Shown in pieces: positions 1 through 4,696 of a stretch of 6,366 nucleotides of DNA (position 1 is the first letter of the stretch; each line of letters begins with the position of its first letter). The notes under the pieces were generated by a model. It was not told the DNA's origin, did no database searches, and was given only the letters and a program-made list of their open reading frames with translations. The stretch covers positions 1 to 6,366 of the forward strand of contig JADYYU010000040.1 in assembly GCA_020853515.1 (NCBI GenBank), in the 5' to 3' direction. The stretch comes from Chitinophagaceae bacterium (GTDB lineage: Bacteria > Bacteroidota > Bacteroidia > Chitinophagales > Chitinophagaceae). Made by a program: the position numbers and the translations under genes.

Positions 1-1836
1 ATTTCTGTCGGTAAGTCCGCACAGACATTAAGTGATGGTACAATCTGGTCTTTTGCAAAGGATAGCAGCCGGCACATGTGGATAGGCACCCGTGAAAATG
101 GCCTGAACAAAATTGACCTTCAAACTAACTTGGTAACTCAATACGATGCCAGCCGCTATCCTGAATTCAGCAACAATGGGATACGTTGTTTGTACCAGTT
201 CAGGCCGCATGAAATGATGGTAGGCACCGAAAAAGGATTATTTTCGTTTGATACAGAAAACGATAAACTAGTAAAGGTATTTCCGCTGAATGAACGTGAA
301 AATTCGTACAAGTCCATAAAATGTATTTACATCGATTGCAAAAAACGATATTGGATTGCTACAGATGGCGGGGGTATTGCTGTGCTGGATCAGCAGTATA
401 AATTGCTCAAAAATTTTAATGCAGGCAATGGATTGAATAATAATGTTGTTTATGGGATATTGCCTCAGAATGACAGCTCGTTTTGGATCAGTACCAATGC
501 GGGTATTTGTAATATTATCTGGAACGAAAATAATATTTATAAAAATGCGATCCTGAAATCACATAGTTATGATGAATTAAATGGTTTGCAGTCGAATGAA
601 TTTAATACAGGCGCCTATACAATGCTGCGCGACGGAAACATGGTGTTTGGCGGTCTGAATGGTATCAATATTTTTAAGCCGGAAGAAATCAGAAATAATC
701 CGGTAAAACCGGAAGTCTATATCAATGAGTTTAAAATATTTGACAATGCATTGGTCTCTGATGTCAACATTTCTTATCTGGACCATGTGAACCTGCGGCA
801 TTTTGAAAACTCGATCTCGATTTCGTTTTCAACACTGGGATTTTCGCTGCCTGAAAAAACAGATTATCAATACCGGCTGGTAGGATACGATAAAGGCTGG
901 ATTCATTCTAAAGGTCGTAACTATGTTTCCTATACAAATCTGCCATCCGGTAATTATGAATTTCAGGTCAAAGCCACAAATTATGACGGCATCTGGAACG
1001 AAAAGCCAGGAACCATTAAAATCACGATCGCAACGCCATTTTACAATACCTGGTGGTTTTATTTGCTCATTGCGGCAGCCATCGGTGTTGTTATTTTTGC
1101 CTTTTATACTTATCGAACCCGGCAGATCAAACACCGTGAGCGCATAAAACTTCAGTTTACCAAAGAACTGGCAGAGGTAGAGATGAAAGCACTCAGAGCG
1201 CAGATCAATCCGCATTTTCTGTTCAATTCACTGAATTCGATTAACAACTATATTTTGAAAAATGATACCAGGCTGGCATCAAGATATCTGATCAAATTTT
1301 CGCAACTGGTCAGAAATATTTTAAATAATTCTTCTAGCCCCTATATCACCTTAGAAGAAGAACTTAAAACGATTGAGTTGTATATGCTGATTGAGGGCAT
1401 GCGCTTCAGCAACCAGTTTAGCTACAAAATTGATGTGGAAGAAGGCCTGAATCCTGCCGTACATTATATTCCGTCGCTGCTGCTGCAGCCCTATGTTGAA
1501 AATGCGATCTGGCACGGTCTGCTGCATAAGGATGGCGAAAAGATCATAACTATTTCTGTTCGAAAAATCGAATCAAACTCAATTTCAATTACCATCGAAG
1601 ATAACGGGGTTGGAAGGAAAGCCGCGAAGGAAATTGAACAAAAACCTAAACATATGAAGTCGTTTGGCATGGAGTTGGGCGAAAGCAGAATCAGACTGCT
1701 CAATCAGGAAAACGGGCAAACTGCAAAAGTAGACGTGATTGACTTGTATAATGAGGAAAAAGATCCAAGTGGCACTAAAATTGATATTGTGATTCCTGCT
1801 AAAATTAATGTAACCGAAACTTCTATTTTAAATTAA
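1..1836 (+). CDS. LytS-type sensor histidine kinase with periplasmic propeller and Y_Y_Y domain (5' partial)
   Basis: This is a membrane sensor kinase that would read a periplasmic signal and phosphorylate the regulator encoded next to it. The frame is open from base 1, so the true start lies outside the window and the ATG at 76 is internal; 611 residues are visible (numbered from base 1). Residues of about 12-250 carry propeller-like repeats with motifs such as MWIGT, YWIAT, FWIST and VFGGLNG. Residues 270-343 form a Y_Y_Y domain (NYVSYTNLPSGNYEF). One membrane helix lies at about 351-372 and is followed by a charged linker helix. The kinase part has the NPHFLFNS motif with the phospho-acceptor His405 (codon 1213-1215), an N box with Asn501 in YVENAIWHG, a G1 box at DNGVG (534-538), a G2-like SFGMELG around 556 and a C-terminal GTKIDI. 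This is the His_kinase (PF06580)/HATPase_c arrangement. Most of the propeller is missing, so the ligand cannot be inferred. Confidence 0.95.
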   Translation: MSVGKSAQTLSDGTIWSFAKDSSRHMWIGTRENGLNKIDLQTNLVTQYDASRYPEFSNNGIRCLYQFRPHEMMVGTEKGLFSFDTENDKLVKVFPLNERENSYKSIKCIYIDCKKRYWIATDGGGIAVLDQQYKLLKNFNAGNGLNNNVVYGILPQNDSSFWISTNAGICNIIWNENNIYKNAILKSHSYDELNGLQSNEFNTGAYTMLRDGNMVFGGLNGINIFKPEEIRNNPVKPEVYINEFKIFDNALVSDVNISYLDHVNLRHFENSISISFSTLGFSLPEKTDYQYRLVGYDKGWIHSKGRNYVSYTNLPSGNYEFQVKATNYDGIWNEKPGTIKITIATPFYNTWWFYLLIAAAIGVVIFAFYTYRTRQIKHRERIKLQFTKELAEVEMKALRAQINPHFLFNSLNSINNYILKNDTRLASRYLIKFSQLVRNILNNSSSPYITLEEELKTIELYMLIEGMRFSNQFSYKIDVEEGLNPAVHYIPSLLLQPYVENAIWHGLLHKDGEKIITISVRKIESNSISITIEDNGVGRKAAKEIEQKPKHMKSFGMELGESRIRLLNQENGQTAKVDVIDLYNEEKDPSGTKIDIVIPAKINVTETSILN

Positions 1837-1843
1837 CAGATTG

Positions 1844-2617
1844 ATGTATAAAACTATAATTATTGATGATGAGCAAAACTGCGTGGAGGTATTGGAAATA
1901 CTGATCAGGCAGAGTTTTGACGACCTGCAGATTGTTGCCACTTTCACGTCTTCGAAAAAGGCGCTCGAATATTTGCAAAGCAATCACGTCGATCTTGTTT
2001 TTCTGGATATTCAAATGCCTTTCCTGACAGGGATCGACCTTCTTGAGAAGCTGGATAAATACAATTTTCATGTCGTATTTACAACCGCGTTTGATCAATA
2101 TGCCATTAAAGCGATCAAATTATCTGCCCTGGATTATCTGCTGAAACCAATAGATGAAGAATTGTTGAATAATACAATTGTAAAATTCAGGAAATTAAAA
2201 GGACAAACGGACATTAAAAATCAGATCACTTCCTTATTACAGCAATATTCATCACCGGGCTTACCGCTTGGTTCTAATATTAATCCGAACAATAAAATTG
2301 CCGTTGCATTTCACGACAAGATCGTTTTTTACGATCCGCAGGAAATCATGTATTGTCAAAGCAACGATAATTACACCACTTTACAACTGAAAAGCGGCGA
2401 AAAAGTGATGGCTTCTAAAACAATGAAGCATTTTGAAGATATTCTGGCTCCCAATGGATTTATACGTCCGCATCAGTCATATATTATCAATGCAAAGTTT
2501 ATAGAGCAATATAATAAGAAAGACGGAGGGTTTCTGGTTTTAACCGACGGAACATCCATTCCGGTTAGCCGGCACCGTAAAGAAGAAATACTGATGATGT
2601 TTAAAGGAGAATTTTAA
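1844..2617 (+). CDS. LytTR-family response regulator transcription factor
   Basis: This cytoplasmic regulator of 257 residues has a receiver domain and a LytTR DNA-binding domain, and is the likely phosphotransfer partner of the kinase just upstream. The receiver (about 3-118) has the acidic pair Asp8/Asp9, the phospho-acceptor Asp55 in FLDIQMP, Thr80/Thr81 in the switch region and Lys101-Pro102. A linker of about 30 residues leads to the LytTR domain (about 150-254), recognised by EIMYCQSNDNYT, FIRPHQSYIIN and the closing IPVSRHRKEEI. I chose the ATG at 1844; a TTG directly before it at 1841 would add only one residue. The gap to the kinase stop is seven bases, which implies one transcript and probably coupled translation. 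No Shine-Dalgarno sequence is visible. LytTR proteins usually bind imperfect direct repeats upstream of targets or of their own operon; the operon's own promoter lies outside the window. The stop codon overlaps that of the convergent Lgt-like gene. Confidence 0.96.
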   Translation: MYKTIIIDDEQNCVEVLEILIRQSFDDLQIVATFTSSKKALEYLQSNHVDLVFLDIQMPFLTGIDLLEKLDKYNFHVVFTTAFDQYAIKAIKLSALDYLLKPIDEELLNNTIVKFRKLKGQTDIKNQITSLLQQYSSPGLPLGSNINPNNKIAVAFHDKIVFYDPQEIMYCQSNDNYTTLQLKSGEKVMASKTMKHFEDILAPNGFIRPHQSYIINAKFIEQYNKKDGGFLVLTDGTSIPVSRHRKEEILMMFKGEF

Positions 2618-3918
2618 TTGCCCGCATTCTCAACTGAACCGCGGTTTACCAATGCGTCTATTTTCGTTCTGAACAAAAACAACAATACACCGCAAAGCGA
2701 AATGCACACTGCAATGATCTCAGCCTGTGTGGCATGCAGCCAACTCCAGTCGTACACAAAATTCACCCTGATCTGTTCGATCAAAAATCGCTCGGCACCG
2801 TTTAAAATCAGGTAAATTGCAAAGATACTCAGCGGTACCGTAAAGCGTTTGCGAAGCAACCACAAGATCATAAAAATAAAAAGGCCCATGAAAAATTCAT
2901 ATACAGGAGTGGGAAAAACAGGAAGTGGCAGCACACTGCAATAACCGTCATTGCAACCAGTCATCTGAATACCGACATTATTAACATTTTTTGGATAATT
3001 GTATGCCACCATCCATGTTGGTAAAAAAGCCGGAGCGATAAATGACTTGTGTGGTATTGTTTCCGTTTGCCCAAATTCACGATGAACGTGATCCTTGTAT
3101 TGAAGGACTGTTTCGCTGAAAGGCTGTGTGGCAGCACTCACCTTGTAGTTACTGTCGGTGATGTATGCCGAATTGTAAATACCCCAGTCGCCATCACCAC
3201 TGATCTGACAACCCAGACGGCCAATACCATAAGCCAGTATGAGGGCCGGGGCCGCGGCATCGCATAAATGCCTGAAATCAAGTTTTATTTTCCTTGAAAA
3301 ATACCACAAGGCAAAAGTGGCCACTATAAGTCCACCATAGAATGTTAGGCCACTGCTCGAAAGCAAGCTACCGAGCGGATCGCGTACAAAGGAATCCCAT
3401 GTTTCGAGCGCATTGAAAATTTTTGCCCCTGCAAAACCGCCTATCGCTGCGATAACTGCAATGTCGCCCACACGGCTATGAGGATAGGTTTTTACTTTTT
3501 TAGTCTGTAATCCACCTGCGCTCTGCTTTTTATTTTCAAAATATTTATAAGCTAAGGCCATTGCGCCTACCAAAGCACCCAATAATAAATTTCCATTTGA
3601 TGAGAAAAGATAGTTCAGCGGATCCGGTGAAGCGTCTTTCCAATTTATCATCATGGCGATAAATTTGTAGCCGATGAAAAATCCGATGACTCCCGAAATG
3701 AGATACTCAGCAAATCCCGCTTTGGCACCCGTCGTAACTTCGCTCACTGTAAAACCGATCAATCCTGCATCTTCCTTACGTTTCAGTTCAGTATAAATCA
3801 CATATCCTCCCGCAAAAAATGCCATGGCTACCAAAAAGCCAAAGGTTTTGAACAGACTTAAAAACGGAAGTTCAATGCCAAAAAGGTCTTTCAGTAAATG
3901 GTAAAAATCAGGATACAT
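2614..3918 (-). CDS. Lgt-family membrane protein, prolipoprotein diacylglyceryl transferase-like, with internal duplication
   Basis: This polytopic inner-membrane protein of 434 residues belongs to the Lgt family, whose typical member moves diacylglyceryl from phosphatidylglycerol to the lipobox cysteine of prelipoproteins. Family marks are a first membrane helix at about 20-42, LTFYGGLI at 191-198, GRLG at 233-236 (Arg234 matching E. coli Arg143), PTPVYE at 336-341 (the HPSQLYE position) and ERFLIEQIR at 376-384 (Arg377 and Glu381 matching Arg239 and Glu243). E. coli Lgt has 291 residues. The excess comes from an inserted segment at about 50-145, which resembles residues 152-212, and from a longer loop between 247 and 335 with Cys322 and Cys327. 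The E. coli His103 position is Tyr194. The ATG at 3918 is the natural start because the first helix follows it; no Shine-Dalgarno sequence is seen. It could be a true Lgt or a paralogue with another lipid-related role. Family assignment is firm; activity is uncertain. Confidence 0.85.
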   Translation of the reverse strand: MYPDFYHLLKDLFGIELPFLSLFKTFGFLVAMAFFAGGYVIYTELKRKEDAGLIGFTVSEVTTGAKAGFAEYLISGVIGFFIGYKFIAMMINWKDASPDPLNYLFSSNGNLLLGALVGAMALAYKYFENKKQSAGGLQTKKVKTYPHSRVGDIAVIAAIGGFAGAKIFNALETWDSFVRDPLGSLLSSSGLTFYGGLIVATFALWYFSRKIKLDFRHLCDAAAPALILAYGIGRLGCQISGDGDWGIYNSAYITDSNYKVSAATQPFSETVLQYKDHVHREFGQTETIPHKSFIAPAFLPTWMVAYNYPKNVNNVGIQMTGCNDGYCSVLPLPVFPTPVYEFFMGLFIFMILWLLRKRFTVPLSIFAIYLILNGAERFLIEQIRVNFVYDWSWLHATQAEIIAVCISLCGVLLFLFRTKIDALVNRGSVENAGN

Positions 3919-3952
3919 AAAGTCAAGTTGATAATGTTAAAAATCAGCAGCG

Positions 3953-4007
3953 CAACGAATGATTGTTTACTGATGCCGCCACAGGTTGCTGTTTAAATGA
4001 ATCGTTG
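3953..4007. repeat. Imperfect inverted repeat in the gap before the Lgt-like gene
   Basis: Bases 3953-3964 and 3996-4007 pair at 10 of 12 positions (CAACGAATGATT against AATGAATCGTTG), with 31 bases between the arms. In the - strand transcript this would form a long stem-loop in the untranslated leader, ending about 35 bases before the start codon. The rest of the 190-base gap (3919-4108) holds no credible gene. Confidence 0.3.
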
Positions 4008-4038
4008 GTGTTTCCTGAGTCGTCCGGCGATCTAAAAT

Positions 4039-4056
4039 TCTGCCTGTATCGGCAGA
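4039..4056 (-). terminator. Hairpin after the bacilliredoxin gene, possible terminator
   Basis: Arms TCTGCC and GGCAGA form a perfect 6-base, GC-rich stem around a 6-base loop. On the - strand the stem is followed by ATTTTAGA, a short broken T-run. It begins 52 bases past the bacilliredoxin stop and lies 120 bases before the Lgt-like start. It could be a weak intrinsic terminator for the bacilliredoxin transcript. The T-run is poor, so an RNA-stabilising or leader hairpin is equally possible. Confidence 0.4.
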
Positions 4057-4058
4057 CT

Positions 4059-4066
4059 AAAATGTA
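4059..4066 (-). promoter_or_regulatory. Weak -7-like box upstream of the Lgt-like gene
   Basis: On the - strand this reads TACATTTT, one base off TAnnTTTG, in a context (TTTACATTT) shared with the stronger box before the bacilliredoxin gene. A TTG stands 22 bases upstream, somewhat too far for a -33 element. If used, transcription would run through the adjacent hairpin and give a leader of about 130-140 bases. No better promoter candidate is visible for the Lgt-like gene. Confidence 0.22.
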
Positions 4067-4108
4067 AACATAGCCCCACCTTAAAATACAACCACAACAT
4101 TCATTCGC

Positions 4109-4522
4109 TTAGCAATATTGCTCAAAAGCATTGGTCAGGTTTGCGGCAATCATTTGCGCAGAGCGGCCTTCAATCATATGCCTTTCGATCATGTGTACCA
4201 ACTGGCCATCTTTCAGCAAAGCAATACAGGGGGAAGATGGTGGATAGGGCATCAGATAAGTACGGGCCTGCTTAACGGCATCGCTGTCGAAGCCTGCAAA
4301 AGAAGTCACACAGCGACTGGGTTTTTTAGTAGCTGTTTCTACGGCCATAATCACACCGGGTCGGGCAGTACCGGCACTGCAGCCACATACTGAATTTAAT
4401 ACAAGCAGGGTAGTGCCTTCCTGCTTCATAGCCTGATCTACTAATTCAGGTGTATTTAAATCTTCAAAGCCGTGGTTTACCAATTCGGCTTTCATAGGTA
4501 AAACGAGTTCTGCTGGATACAT
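4109..4522 (-). CDS. Bacilliredoxin-like BrxA/BrxB (YphP/YqiW) family protein
   Basis: This is a small cytoplasmic thioredoxin-fold protein of 137 residues, close to the family's usual length. Family members remove bacillithiol or similar low-molecular-weight thiols from oxidised proteins. The diagnostic active site is Cys46-Gly47-Cys48 within NSVCGCSAGTARPG. The family-typical C-terminal half reads MPYPPSSPCIALLKDG and then VHMIERHMIEGRSA, with Pro98 as the probable cis-proline next to the active site. Other cysteines are Cys71, Cys99 and the last residue, Cys137. The start at 4522 fits the family N terminus (MYPAELVLPM). A -7-like box lies 20 bases upstream, so the gene probably has its own promoter and a short leader. 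A hairpin about 50 bases past the stop may end the transcript. Whether this organism makes bacillithiol cannot be told from the window. Confidence 0.93.
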   Translation of the reverse strand: MYPAELVLPMKAELVNHGFEDLNTPELVDQAMKQEGTTLLVLNSVCGCSAGTARPGVIMAVETATKKPSRCVTSFAGFDSDAVKQARTYLMPYPPSSPCIALLKDGQLVHMIERHMIEGRSAQMIAANLTNAFEQYC

Positions 4523-4541
4523 AATTGTTCTAAATTTTGTG

Positions 4542-4549
4542 CAAATGTA
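4542..4549 (-). promoter_or_regulatory. Candidate -7 box for the bacilliredoxin gene
   Basis: Read on the - strand the bases are TACATTTG, an exact match to the Bacteroidota -7 consensus TAnnTTTG. The box ends 20 bases before the ATG at 4522, which would give a leader of roughly 10-15 bases. The -33 region is weak: a TTTC at 4570-4567 stands 17 bases upstream of the box, where TTTG with about 19 bases would be ideal. The assignment rests on consensus match and position only. Confidence 0.5.
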
Positions 4550-4550
4550 A

Positions 4551-4563
4551 AGTATAAAATACT
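4551..4563. repeat. Short perfect inverted repeat beside the -7 box
   Basis: The sequence AGTAT-AAA-ATACT has perfect 5-base arms around a 3-base centre. It starts one base upstream (in the - strand sense) of the candidate -7 box, inside the -7/-33 spacer. A repressor or activator bound there would control the bacilliredoxin gene, but so short and AT-rich a repeat can arise by chance. Confidence 0.3.
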
Positions 4564-4668
4564 AAAGAAAGGATAAAAAGTGGGTCATGTTGGCGGCAAT
4601 AATCGGAATGAAGTACAGATGACTTTTAACAGAAATAGTCGTCCATTATATGGAATGTTTATAAGGAT

Positions 4669-4680
4669 TACCGGCCGGTA
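4669..4680. repeat. 12-base palindrome after the hexosaminidase gene
   Basis: TACCGGCCGGTA is a perfect 12-base palindrome, more GC-rich than the surrounding gap. It lies 17 bases past the hexosaminidase stop. It has no loop and no following T-run on the - strand, so it does not look like an intrinsic terminator. It could be a protein site or chance. The rest of the 174-base gap (4523-4696) shows only the bacilliredoxin promoter candidate and minor repeats. Confidence 0.35.
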
Positions 4681-4696
4681 TATTAAAGACAGCTAG

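Noticed and set aside
76..78. ATG as the start of the sensor kinase
   Set aside because: The frame is open from base 1 and the residues before the ATG (GTIWSFAKDSSRH) continue a propeller repeat, so the gene begins outside the window.
829..1215. Open frame of 128 codons on the - strand inside the kinase gene
   Set aside because: It lies opposite conserved Y_Y_Y, membrane and histidine-motif codons; its translation shows no recognisable domain. It is a shadow of the real gene.
1841..1843. TTG as the start of the response regulator
   Set aside because: An ATG follows immediately and places the receiver domain at the usual distance from the start.
2637..2646. Palindrome AACCGCGGTT just after the convergent stop codons
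   Set aside because: It is inside the Lgt-like coding sequence, has no loop and no T-run in either direction, so it is not supported as a bidirectional terminator.
3911..4524. Identical 10-base GGATACATAA at 3911-3920 and 4515-4524
   Set aside because: Both copies simply cover the first codons of the two genes (each protein starts Met-Tyr-Pro). The match is best explained by chance codon identity rather than a functional repeat.
4642..4654. Inverted repeat TCCAT-TAT-ATGGA as terminator of the hexosaminidase gene
   Set aside because: The stem is only 5 bases, AT-rich, and is not followed by a T-run on the - strand.
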